A stretch of DNA of 64,000 nt, from positions 992,001 to 1,056,000 of the forward strand of contig OZ007016.1 of the NCBI GenBank assembly GCA_963931445.1, in the 5' to 3' direction. The stretch's first letter is position 1. Each line of letters opens with the position of its first letter. The position numbers and the translations under genes are program-made. Below the pieces are notes generated by a model. The model did not search any database. It had not been told where the DNA came from and saw nothing but the letters and a program-made list of their open reading frames with translations. This stretch comes from CALXVA01 sp944393025 (GTDB lineage Bacteria; Bacillota; Clostridia; TANB77; CAG-508). Positions 27,154-35,700 of the stretch are shown here, piece by piece.

Positions 27154-27465
27154 CTATAAAAATTTTTGTTTAACTTCTTTTGCAAACCTATGCCATTCTT
27201 CTGATTCTTTCTTATAAAAATCTGTATCTATTTTATTTGTACTATTGGCTTTATAAGCTATGTGATTAAGATTAACACCTATTTTAGATAGCTGTTTCAT
27301 TACTTCATAAAATTCTCTACCAGGTTTTTCTTTTATTTCTTTTTCCATTAGTAGTTTTCTAAAATATTCTCCATAAGAAAGATTAGCTTTTTTGCAATCT
27401 GCAATCAGTTTTTCATTTTCTATTTCATTTAACATTATATCTTTTCTTATATTTCTTTTTCTCAA
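27154..27465 (-). CDS. mobC: MobC-family relaxosome protein
   Basis: A 103-residue DNA-binding accessory protein. The pattern SYGEYFRKLLMEK, then EFYEVMKQLSKIGVNLNHIA matches MobC proteins, which open oriT for the relaxase. The N-terminal part resembles a ribbon-helix-helix. The start is a TTG at 27465 with GGAGGG upstream. The candidate oriT lies immediately upstream, the normal arrangement. Confidence 0.9.
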   Translation of the reverse strand: MRKRNIRKDIMLNEIENEKLIADCKKANLSYGEYFRKLLMEKEIKEKPGREFYEVMKQLSKIGVNLNHIAYKANSTNKIDTDFYKKESEEWHRFAKEVKQKFL

Positions 27466-27489
27466 ATCTCTCCCTCCTGCTACTCAAAC

Positions 27490-27575
27490 TTTAAATGGGG
27501 ATTGGGGCTAGCCCCATTGAATAGAATTTGTTACCACGATAAAATTCGTGTGAACAAATTCATTGCTTGCTGGGA
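27490..27575. other. Candidate origin of transfer (oriT)
   Basis: Non-coding DNA just upstream of mobC holds stacked inverted repeats. TGGGGCTAGCCCCA at 27503-27516 is a perfect 14-base palindrome. GAATTTGTT at 27524-27532 pairs with AACAAATTC at 27553-27561, and inside it CACGA at 27535-27539 pairs with TCGTG at 27546-27550. The sequence is clearly more G+C-rich than its surroundings. Position between the primase-like gene and mobC-relaxase, and nested arms of this size, fit an oriT. The nick site cannot be fixed from sequence alone. Confidence 0.7.
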
Positions 27576-27602
27576 CAAGAAATCTGATTTTTCTATATAG
27601 AC

Positions 27603-28595
27603 CTATACTGGTAAATATTCCTTACTTTGTACTTTTTTCATTTTGTACTGTTCAATTTCTTGTCTTTTCTTTAAGCCTAATTTAAAGCATAAATAATCGT
27701 TTATGTCTTTGCCATAGGGTGCTGGAATATCATATATATTGTATTTATTTAGTGCAATAATTAGTGCTTTTGTTGCTTCTCTACCTGCTCTATCATTATC
27801 AAAATGCAATACAATATTTTCAATATATGTATTATTATCTAAGAATGTTTTTACTGCTATTGGTATTTTACTTTGCTCTATATTTTGACTTGGCTGATAT
27901 ACTCCAGCTAGCGCTAAAAGGTTTTGATTTTGATAATCATAGCCCTTTTGTTTTAATAAAGTTGCATAAGATAATAAATCTATACTACTCTCAAATAAAT
28001 GTAATGAATTATTTTTAATTTTACTTAACAGTCTAAAAGAAAATTCTTTTGAACTTCCTTTTGCATCTCGCATTATCTTTTTATCATTTGTACTTCTGCA
28101 CCCTGCATACTTAATATTGTGATTATAATCATAACCAACGAACACTACATTATTTGTTCTGTTTTCTTGATATATAAGTTTTTTATTTATACAGTCTAAA
28201 ACAATATCTTCATCTATTCCCCTGTTTTTTAGGTATGCAATAACTTCCTTATTTGTATTTGCTTTTTCTGGAATAACTATATTTTTAGGTACACTACTTA
28301 TTTCATTTTTAGATATTATATATGAGTCTATATCTCTATTTAAAATAGAGTTTACTGCTTCTTGTAATGTCATTTTCTCTACTTTCATCAAATAATCTAA
28401 TGCTGTTTTTCCTGCCTCATTTGTGGAAAATCTATGCCATAATCCATTACTTATAATTACACTATCATGTGTTCTTAATGAATATGTACATGTTCCTTTT
28501 TTTACAAGTTCTGATGGATTATTGTTCATAAAATATGTTAGTAAGTCTATCTGCTTTGCTTGTCTTACTATTTCTTTTGGTATGAATTTTGACAT
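27603..28595 (-). CDS. Toprim/DUF3991 primase-like protein
   Basis: A 330-residue protein from the ATG at 28595, which has AAGGAGG 8 bases upstream. The N-terminal 90 residues resemble the zinc-finger/DUF3991 part of mobile-element primases (SLRTHDSVIISNGLWHRFST, but with a single Cys, so zinc binding is doubtful). The C-terminal Toprim domain shows IENIVLHFDNDRAGREATKA near residue 262 and ends with GKDINDYL. Such proteins act in primer synthesis or DNA processing on the transferred strand. It is the first gene left of a terminator and lies next to oriT. Confidence 0.82.
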   Translation of the reverse strand: MSKFIPKEIVRQAKQIDLLTYFMNNNPSELVKKGTCTYSLRTHDSVIISNGLWHRFSTNEAGKTALDYLMKVEKMTLQEAVNSILNRDIDSYIISKNEISSVPKNIVIPEKANTNKEVIAYLKNRGIDEDIVLDCINKKLIYQENRTNNVVFVGYDYNHNIKYAGCRSTNDKKIMRDAKGSSKEFSFRLLSKIKNNSLHLFESSIDLLSYATLLKQKGYDYQNQNLLALAGVYQPSQNIEQSKIPIAVKTFLDNNTYIENIVLHFDNDRAGREATKALIIALNKYNIYDIPAPYGKDINDYLCFKLGLKKRQEIEQYKMKKVQSKEYLPV

Positions 28596-28626
28596 CAAAT
28601 GCACCTCCTTCTTTTATTTTCTGCAC

Positions 28627-28657
28627 AAGAAAAAGGCACTAGATTTATTCTAATACC
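28627..28657 (-). terminator. Terminator after the small HTH gene
   Basis: On the minus strand the arms AAAGGtAtTAGA / TCTAgTgCCTTT form a stem with two mismatches and a five-base loop, followed by TTTTTCTT. The stem overlaps the stop of the 67-residue HTH gene and precedes the primase-like gene by about 30 bases. Confidence 0.7.
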
Positions 28658-28853
28658 TTTCTATAACATATAATTCATTTAGTTGTACCTTCAATGCTCT
28701 TGCTATTATAATTGCATAAATTAAACTTGGCATTTTATAATTATTTTCTATATCGCACAAATGAGATGTAGATATTCCTGTTCTATATGATAACTGTTTT
28801 AGATTTAATCCTCGTGCTTTTCTAATATTTTTTATATTAAATTTAAGTATCAT
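28650..28853 (-). CDS. Small Xre-type helix-turn-helix regulator
   Basis: A 67-residue single-domain regulator. LNLKQLSYRTGISTSHLCDI near residues 17-36 is the helix-turn-helix, followed by YKMPSLIYAIIIARALKVQL. The ATG lies one base after the stop of the upstream 205-residue gene, so translation is coupled. It may repress the relaxosome or primase genes. Cognate operator not identified. Confidence 0.85.
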   Translation of the reverse strand: MILKFNIKNIRKARGLNLKQLSYRTGISTSHLCDIENNYKMPSLIYAIIIARALKVQLNELYVIERY

Positions 28854-28854
28854 T

Positions 28855-29472
28855 TTAAAAATTTAATACTTCTTTCACTCCTAATTTAAAACACAAATCT
28901 TTTTCCATGTCTGCCATCTCTAAATCTATCATTCTTAATTCGATAAGCGCTTCTATTTCTTCTTTATTCAATGCCATAGGTTTAAAATCTTCAAACACCT
29001 CAATTGCATTAGGATACTTTTCGCTAATCTTTCTGTACCTATTTTGTAATTCCTTATATGACGAAGTTTCAAAAATATATTTTCTTTTTTGCCCTTCTAA
29101 CCATTCTGAAAAATTATTATTTTCAAAATTTAAAAATGTACTATTATCCTTTATTTTATATTTATTAAATGATAATTCATTAGCAATTTTATTTCCATCT
29201 GAAACACCTAATTTAAAATAAATAAGTCCCCAAAAATCAGTTTCACTACTACGTTCTAACTCATACCTTCTAAATTGTTTTAGTGCCTCATCTAAATCAG
29301 TTTCATTTGGTATAACCTTTTTTAAAAAGTTTACAAAATTTTCAGATAATTCACTCATTTTTAATTCAATTTCTTTTAGCTCATTATTTTTATCATATAC
29401 ATTTTGCTCAAAATCTTCCTTTCTAAAAGCATATAATTGTTCTAATATTGCCTTATTAAATATCTTTTTCAT
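28855..29472 (-). CDS. Helical hypothetical protein (205 residues)
   Basis: A soluble, charged, largely coiled-coil protein (DKNNELKEIELKMSELSENF near residue 27 and LEMADMEKDLCFKLGVKEVL at the end). The phrase FKLGV occurs twice (near residues 127 and 196), which hints at a duplicated element. AAAGGAGG precedes the ATG at 29472. It is co-transcribed with the small HTH gene. No family recognised. Confidence 0.65.
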   Translation of the reverse strand: MKKIFNKAILEQLYAFRKEDFEQNVYDKNNELKEIELKMSELSENFVNFLKKVIPNETDLDEALKQFRRYELERSSETDFWGLIYFKLGVSDGNKIANELSFNKYKIKDNSTFLNFENNNFSEWLEGQKRKYIFETSSYKELQNRYRKISEKYPNAIEVFEDFKPMALNKEEIEALIELRMIDLEMADMEKDLCFKLGVKEVLNF

Positions 29473-29563
29473 TTCATATTCCTCCTTTGACAGGAATTAT
29501 ATTACTTTACTTTGGCGAACTGAAATGTACAAATTATTTTTTTATACAATTGACATTAAAAAA

Positions 29564-29588
29564 GAGCAATATTGCTATAATATTACCC
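29564..29588 (-). terminator. Terminator ending the helicase-HNH operon
   Basis: On the minus strand GGGTAATATT and AATATTGCTC pair over ten positions (two G-U) around the loop ATAGC, followed by six T. It lies 53 bases after the small ORF at 29641. The rest of the interval 29473-29640 holds the promoter region of the 205-residue gene, with TATAAT at about 29485-29490 on the minus strand. Confidence 0.8.
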
Positions 29589-29640
29589 TTTAAATTATAT
29601 TTTTAAACTAACTTTCAAATTTTTCTTTATACTTAATGTA

Positions 29641-29685
29641 TTATGCTACAAGAATCATTTCTTCAGTTGGCTCTTGCATTAACAT
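29641..29685 (-). CDS. Possible 14-residue peptide ORF
   Basis: ATG at 29685 with GAGGAG about 9 bases upstream encodes MLMQEPTEEMILVA and stops. It sits at the end of the HNH operon just before a good terminator. It could be a real small peptide, a remnant of a lost gene, or chance; length alone gives no statistical support. Confidence 0.35.
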   Translation of the reverse strand: MLMQEPTEEMILVA

Positions 29686-29719
29686 ATTTTTATTCTCCTC
29701 TATAATTTGTAATTTATTA

Positions 29720-30493
29720 TTAATTTTTATCTAACTTCCAATCAAGCTTATCGTTCTTTGATAAGTTATCACTTGCCTTAAGTAATTGTAAATTAGTATA
29801 ATGACATAATTTAATTATTTCTTCTTCTGTATTCACAGTTGATAATGGAATAATATGATCTATATGAACTTTATCTGTGCCATTCCATTCTGTACCATAA
29901 ATTTTTTTATAAGAATCTAATAAATATTTATATAGTTCTTCAAAAGTACATCCCAGAATTTCTTCAGTTCTCTTATTTTTGTATTTGTCCTTTCGTCTAA
30001 AACTCATTCTAATGGCATTTCTTACATGTAATTTGAACCTATATATTTTATCATTATCATATTTATTTTTAATTCTTTGGTATATTTTTGCTCTATTCTT
30101 TTCAAAATATTGTTTATCATATTCTTTTTTTTCTTTTAAGTTCTTATTATAATATTTTTTCTGATATTTAGATATTCTTTCTTTATTAGATTTAGCATAT
30201 TCTTGATCATAAATTTTTCTTTGCTCTTTATGGGCTTGATAATAATTTTTCATATAGCTTATATAGTCTTCATGATTATCTTCTCGTTGCTTTCTACTTC
30301 TATTTTTTACTTCATCTTTATGTCTTTCATAGTATCTTCTTTTATTTACCTTTCCATTTTTATTATCATATTCTCTTTCACAGTCTTTACAATGTGAGTA
30401 TAGATAATACTTATTATATTTACTGTACCATTTTTTTCTAAATTCACTTATAGGTTTCTCAATACCACATTTACTACATACTTTTGTTTCCAT
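29720..30493 (-). CDS. HNH endonuclease with N-terminal zinc ribbon
   Basis: A 257-residue nuclease from the ATG at 30493, preceded by AAGGTGG. The N-terminus is a Cys4 ribbon (VCSKCGIEKP...SHCKDCEREYDN), the middle is a run of repeats of the type YYxxHKExRxxYDxxY / NKERISKYQKKYYNKN, and the C-terminal HNH core is VHIDHIIPLSTVNTEEEI with NLQLLKASDNLSKND. The repeats resemble DNA-binding linkers of phage HNH enzymes. It may be a homing-type passenger in the element or a processing nuclease; no adjacent methyltransferase suggests it is not a classical restriction enzyme. Confidence 0.88.
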   Translation of the reverse strand: METKVCSKCGIEKPISEFRKKWYSKYNKYYLYSHCKDCEREYDNKNGKVNKRRYYERHKDEVKNRSRKQREDNHEDYISYMKNYYQAHKEQRKIYDQEYAKSNKERISKYQKKYYNKNLKEKKEYDKQYFEKNRAKIYQRIKNKYDNDKIYRFKLHVRNAIRMSFRRKDKYKNKRTEEILGCTFEELYKYLLDSYKKIYGTEWNGTDKVHIDHIIPLSTVNTEEEIIKLCHYTNLQLLKASDNLSKNDKLDWKLDKN

Positions 30494-30524
30494 TAATACC
30501 ACCTTAAAAAAATGCAATTTGTTG

Positions 30525-30767
30525 TTATAAATTTAATTTGATTTTTTCTCCAGTATTCTTATTTCTACAATAATATATTTTATAATCTTGTTTAGGTTTA
30601 GGATTAAAGTATTCACTAATAATATCATAGTTTTTAATACATTCTTTACAGTCAATGATTACTTCTTCTTTCGTTTGATTCCAATCATTTGACTTAAATG
30701 TTTGCTTAATTTTTCCTTTGCCACAAGGGCACTTAACTTCATTAATTTTATCTATTTCATAGCTCAT
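30525..30767 (-). CDS. Small zinc-ribbon protein (80 residues)
   Basis: Contains VKCPCGKGKI near residue 12 and DCKECIKNYD near residue 40, a two-knuckle Cys pattern compatible with one zinc, and a later single Cys (YYCRNKNTGEKI). GGGGAAG precedes the ATG at 30767. It sits between the helicase and the HNH nuclease genes with short gaps. Function unknown; nucleic-acid binding is likely by motif. Confidence 0.65.
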   Translation of the reverse strand: MSYEIDKINEVKCPCGKGKIKQTFKSNDWNQTKEEVIIDCKECIKNYDIISEYFNPKPKQDYKIYYCRNKNTGEKIKLNL

Positions 30768-30822
30768 TTTTTTCTTCCCCTAATCACTATTTTTAAAAAG
30801 ATTATATCATAAGTAATTTTAA

Positions 30823-32451
30823 TTAACAACGCTCTGGAGATCTTTTATCTGGAGATTTTTCTACTTTTTCTTCCTGTTCATCTCCTAACATTTCATGATC
30901 ATTATCATTTATTTTTAATTCTGCATTAATTTCATCTAACTTTTGCAATTTTTCTTTTAATTCCTGCTCTTTTGGAAATTCTTTTTCTATTTCTTGCTTT
31001 GCATTTTCTAATTGAAACATTGTATTATCCAGTTTTTCTCTTTCTGTTGGTATGTTTTTAGCAATATTTTCAAGACAATTATTAATCCTAGTTATATTTC
31101 CATTTGCATCTGTTCCTAAATCTATTGAGTAGCTAAATTTATTTTTTAGTTTTAATTTTATATTTTTAGTAAAAGAATCAAAACTAACTTCTATATTAAA
31201 GCCTCTATACTCTCCAATATTTCTTTCTTCCATACTTCTTAAATTTTGCACACATTCTAACAATTTTTTTCCTGCTTCTTGTTTCTCTGTGTATAATATT
31301 CCGTCTATCTTCATTGGAGAGAAACCATCTTTATTTGGTTTAGTACATTCATCAAGTTTTACTGTATCTTCTTCCATAGCACTAATTTTATTATTTAATC
31401 TTGCTATTTCTTCAGGGAAATATTTTATTACCTTATCTTGTAGAGAGTATCTTTGATTCATAAATTCTTGTTTTAATAATTTTAGCTTTGAAACTTCTGT
31501 GTCTAATGTAGTTTTTTCTAATATTAAAGGATTTCCTGTTGCTAATGCTTTTATTTCTCCATAGGTCAAAGCTTTGTCATCAATATCTTCCATTGTTCTT
31601 GCTGGTGTCTTTGAAGTCATAATTTGTGATATGAATTTTTGCTTTTGCTCTACAAGTTGGTACATATAACTATCAAAAGTTTTCTCTGTTACATAAGAAT
31701 ATACATATACTTTTTTGTTTTCATTTCCTTGCCTTATCATTCTACCGTTTCTTTGTGTTAAGTCTGATGGCTTCCATGCACAATCTAAATGATGTGTTGC
31801 AATTAATTTACTCTGAACATTAGTACCTGCACCCATTTTTTGAGTTGAGCCCATTAAAACTCTTACTTGTCCTTGTCTAACTTTGCTAAATAACTCTTTC
31901 TTTTTTACCTCTGTATCTGCTTCATGAATAAAAGCTATTTCGTCAGGAGGTATTCCTTTCTGAATTAGCTTTTTCTTTAATTCATTATATACATCTGTAA
32001 ATTCTTCTTTTTCATAACCTTTTAAATCTTTCGGAGTAGATAAATCACAAAACACTAATTGAGTTGATTTTTTACCTTGATTTTCATACCATATTTTATA
32101 AATATTATCTGCACAAGAATTAACTTTACTATTTTCTGCTTCTGGTAATAGTGGATTTATAAGTCTTTGATCCAAAGCAAGTTTTCTACCTTCGTTGGTG
32201 ATTTTTAGCATATTATCTTGAGTTGCATCTACTGCTCCTTGTCTGATTTTTTCTGCCCTTTCTCCTAAACTCTGAACCAGTTCCTGTTGTATTTCACTAG
32301 GCTTTACAACTACATTTATGTTTTCAAATTCTGGAGTCGGAAGATTTAAAGTTTCTGCCGTTTGAATATCTGCTATTTCTTTAAACATACTCATTAATTC
32401 AGGTAGATTATGAAATTTAGCAAATCTAGTTTTAGCTCTATAACCAGTTCC
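30823..32451 (-). CDS. Methyltransferase-helicase, C-terminal part (after second CGG shift)
   Basis: This 542-residue part continues the helicase: GTGYRAKTRFAKFHNLPEL at its start, the RecA2 domain with motif V-like VLMGSTQKMGAGTNVQ and motif VI QRNGRMIRQGN, then long coiled coils to the C-terminus (KSPDKRSPERC). The frame is open upstream to 32469, but no ribosome site precedes that ATG-less TTG. The upstream frame reads CCG GAA CGG AAC; skipping C at 32452 gives GGA ACT GGT TAT and restores the family sequence PEGTGYR. It is therefore the third piece of one 2354-residue protein. Confidence 0.85.
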   Translation of the reverse strand, partial: GTGYRAKTRFAKFHNLPELMSMFKEIADIQTAETLNLPTPEFENINVVVKPSEIQQELVQSLGERAEKIRQGAVDATQDNMLKITNEGRKLALDQRLINPLLPEAENSKVNSCADNIYKIWYENQGKKSTQLVFCDLSTPKDLKGYEKEEFTDVYNELKKKLIQKGIPPDEIAFIHEADTEVKKKELFSKVRQGQVRVLMGSTQKMGAGTNVQSKLIATHHLDCAWKPSDLTQRNGRMIRQGNENKKVYVYSYVTEKTFDSYMYQLVEQKQKFISQIMTSKTPARTMEDIDDKALTYGEIKALATGNPLILEKTTLDTEVSKLKLLKQEFMNQRYSLQDKVIKYFPEEIARLNNKISAMEEDTVKLDECTKPNKDGFSPMKIDGILYTEKQEAGKKLLECVQNLRSMEERNIGEYRGFNIEVSFDSFTKNIKLKLKNKFSYSIDLGTDANGNITRINNCLENIAKNIPTEREKLDNTMFQLENAKQEIEKEFPKEQELKEKLQKLDEINAELKINDNDHEMLGDEQEEKVEKSPDKRSPERC

Positions 32452-32779
32452 GTTCCGGAGACAACTCAATTGCTGTTACTGTTTCTCCAAAGGTGCTTGC
32501 CCAATTATCAAAATGTTCAAGTCCATTTTTCTTTAGTTCGTCATACTGCAAGTATCTTTGCATAGTGTACAATTCTGCCATTGAGTTACTTACTGGAGTT
32601 CCTGTTGCAAATACAGTTCCTTTCCCACCTGTGATTTCATCTAAATATCTACATTTCATAAATAAATCAGTAGATTTTTGAGCTTCTGTTTGAGCAATTC
32701 CACCTACATTACGCATTTTTGTATAGAGAAATAAATTCTTATAATTGTGAGCTTCATCTACAAATAATTTATCTACTCC
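32438..32779 (-). CDS. Methyltransferase-helicase, middle part between two CGG shifts
   Basis: About 109 codons starting GVDKLFVDEAHNYKNLFLYT contain the helicase DEAH-type motif II (VDEAHN) and motif III (FATGTPVSNSMAELYTMQRY). It has no start signal of its own. The incoming frame ends at TTA CGG AGT AGA TAA (32783-32769); skipping C at 32780 gives GGA GTA GAT and yields EQL-GVDKLF, the expected family sequence. At its 3' end the zero frame hits a second CGG at 32452-32450 and then TAG at 32440-32438. Without both shifts the ATPase would lack motifs II-VI. Confidence 0.85.
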   Translation of the reverse strand, partial: GVDKLFVDEAHNYKNLFLYTKMRNVGGIAQTEAQKSTDLFMKCRYLDEITGGKGTVFATGTPVSNSMAELYTMQRYLQYDELKKNGLEHFDNWASTFGETVTAIELSPERNWL

Positions 32780-35700
32780 GTAATTGTTCAAATGTAATTA
32801 CATCATCTTTTCTTTCTTGTTTATTTAATTTTTCAAGTCTTGCTTCTAAAGATTTTTTTGTCTTTTCTAACTGTTTAATCGTATAATATTCTCCTTTATT
32901 ACTTTTTTCTTCAGCAATACCATTAGTAATATCATTTATCTGTTCTTGTAATATAGTTCTTTGTCTTTCTACTGACATTGGTATTTTTTCAAATTGTGAA
33001 TGTCCAATTATTACTGCGTCAAATTCTCCAGTAGCAATTCTACTACAAAACTTCTTTCTGTTTTTTGTTTCAAAGTCTTTTTTAGTTGCAACTAAAATAT
33101 TTGCACTTGGATATAAGTCTAAAAATTCTGATGCAAATTGTTCTATTATATGGTTTGGAACTACAAAGAGAGATTTATTACATAAACCTAATCTTTTACT
33201 TTCCATTGCAGCTGCTACCATTTCATAGGTCTTTCCTGCTCCCACTTCATGTGCTAGAAGTACATTTTTTCCATATAGTACATGAGCTACTGCATTTAAT
33301 TGATGAGGTCTTAACTTAATTTCAGGATTCATTCCTACGAAATCTATATGTGAGCCATCATATTCACGAGGTCTTATTGAATTGAATTTATCATTATATA
33401 GTCTAATTAATTTATTTCTTCTATCTGGATCTTCCCATATCCAATTTAAAAAAGCTTCTTTTATCACATCTTGTTTACTTGATGCAATAGCTGTTTCTTT
33501 TCTATTTAAAACTCTTTGCTTTTTCCCTTCATCATCTATAACTGTATCAAAAATCTTAACATCTTTTAGATTAAGAGTTTGTTCAATTATTTTATAAGCA
33601 TTCATTCTTGGTGTACCATAAGTAGAATATGCTTTTACATTATCTTTATCTTCGCTTTTTCCTTCTATGTACCATTCAGAAGTTATATTTGAATATTTAA
33701 CATGTATATCCCATCTATTGTATCTTGGTGTTTCGAGCAATTCAAAAATAAATTCTCTAATCACTTCTGGTGGAATCCATGTAGAACCTAATTTTACACC
33801 TATTTCACTTGCAGTAAGGTCTTTAGGGATAACCTCTTTTAGTTTTTCTACATTTATATTATAGTTAGGATCTTCTTTAGCAAATTCTTCAGCAACTTTT
33901 AATTTTTCTCTTACATTACCAGATAAATATTCATCAGCAGTTACCCAATTATTAGGATTTCCCTCCTCTGGTACTCTAAATATAACACCTTGCAAACTTT
34001 CTATCATTTTGTCCATATCTATACCACATAATTTTTGCATATAATTCAAGTCAACTTTTGCCTTATCTTTTATGGATATAATAAGTGCTTCATCTGGTGT
34101 ATCTACTTTTAATATCTGTTTTTTGGCTTTAATAGTTCTTTTGGTAAACATATCAGCTTTTCCAATGAATTTACCTTCACCATCTAACTTTTCAAGTGAA
34201 CACAATAAGAAATAACTACCATCATTTGAAAAAGCATTTTCATTAGCTCGTGAATTTATTAGTCCATATTCTTTAGTGAATCTATCATATAGTTCATTTA
34301 ATTTTGCTTGTGCAATATGTATATATTCGTCTGAACGATCTTCCAATTGAAAATCTATTAATTCCCTTACCTGTTCTCTTAATGCTATTAGTTCTTTTAT
34401 TCTATTTTGATTAGTAAGTGGTAAATTATCTTGTAAATACATTTTAGAGTTTTCTCTAAAGTAAATTTTATCATCAATAATTGTATATGAATAATTCTTT
34501 ATATTTGGTCTAGCGGGAATAGAAGTATCTTCTTGCTCTATTTCATTTTCAGTAACATATTCTTGTAATTCTCCATGAATATTAGTAATAGCATAATCTA
34601 ATTGTTCTTCTAGTGATATATTTTCATTTGCTTTGCAAGTAGAATCATATCCAAAAGCAGTAGAGACTATTTCCATATTTCCTAATATCATCTCAGGATT
34701 ATCTATAAAGTATCTATTCATTGTTATATTGTTTTCATCTCTATCAAGATATACCCAATCAGGCATTATATCTGTCAGACTTTCTCTTTTTTGCAAAAAT
34801 ATAATATCTGATGTTACTTTAGTTCCAGCATTTTTTGTAAAAGTATTATCTGGTAATCTTATCGCACCTAATAAATCAGCTCTTTGAGCAATATATTTTC
34901 TTACCTCTGGATTTGCTTTGTCCATTGTACCTTTTGAGGTTATAAAAGCTATAATTCCTCCCGGTCTAACTTTATCAAGAGTTTTTGCAAAGAAATAATC
35001 ATGTATTAAAAAATTGTTTTTATCATATCTACTATCATTTAATTTAAAATCTCCAAAAGGGACATTGCCTATTGCTATGTCAAAGAATGAATCTGGCAAT
35101 TCAGATTTTTCATAGCCTTCTACTCTTATATCTGCTTTTTGATATAACTGTTTTGCAATTCTTCCACTAATTGAATCAAGCTCAATACCATATAATTTTG
35201 AACTTTGTAGTTCGTCTGGTAATAGTCCTAAAAAATTTCCTATACCACAACTTGGCTCTAAAATATTGGCTTGTTCAAGTCCCATATTTTGTAATGCTTT
35301 ATATATTGACTTTATGACTATTGGTGGAGTATAAAAAGCTGTTAATGTAGAGGCTCTTGCAGATTCATATTCTTCATTTGTAAGCAATTCTTTTAGTATG
35401 TTATATTCTTCACTCCAATTAGTTTTCTTTTCATCAAATACATCTGGAAGTCCTCCCCAACCAACATATTTTGATAAAACTTCTTGTTCTTTAGTGTTTG
35501 CAAGTCTATTTTCCTTCTCTAAATTCTTTAGTAATTTTATAGCTTCTATATTCCTTGCAACCTTTTCTTTAGGAGTACCCTCTCCAATTAAATTATCTTC
35601 AATGTGATAGTTTATTTTTTCTTGTGTCGTATTTATAATGTTTTGATTAGTATCCTTTTTTTCTAAAATTACATCTTGTGATTTTGTCTTTTCAAAATTT

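Noticed and set aside
15280..29515. CGCCAAAGT shared upstream of 15355 and 29472
   Set aside because: Only two nine-base copies in opposite orientation with different spacing to the promoters; too little to call an operator.
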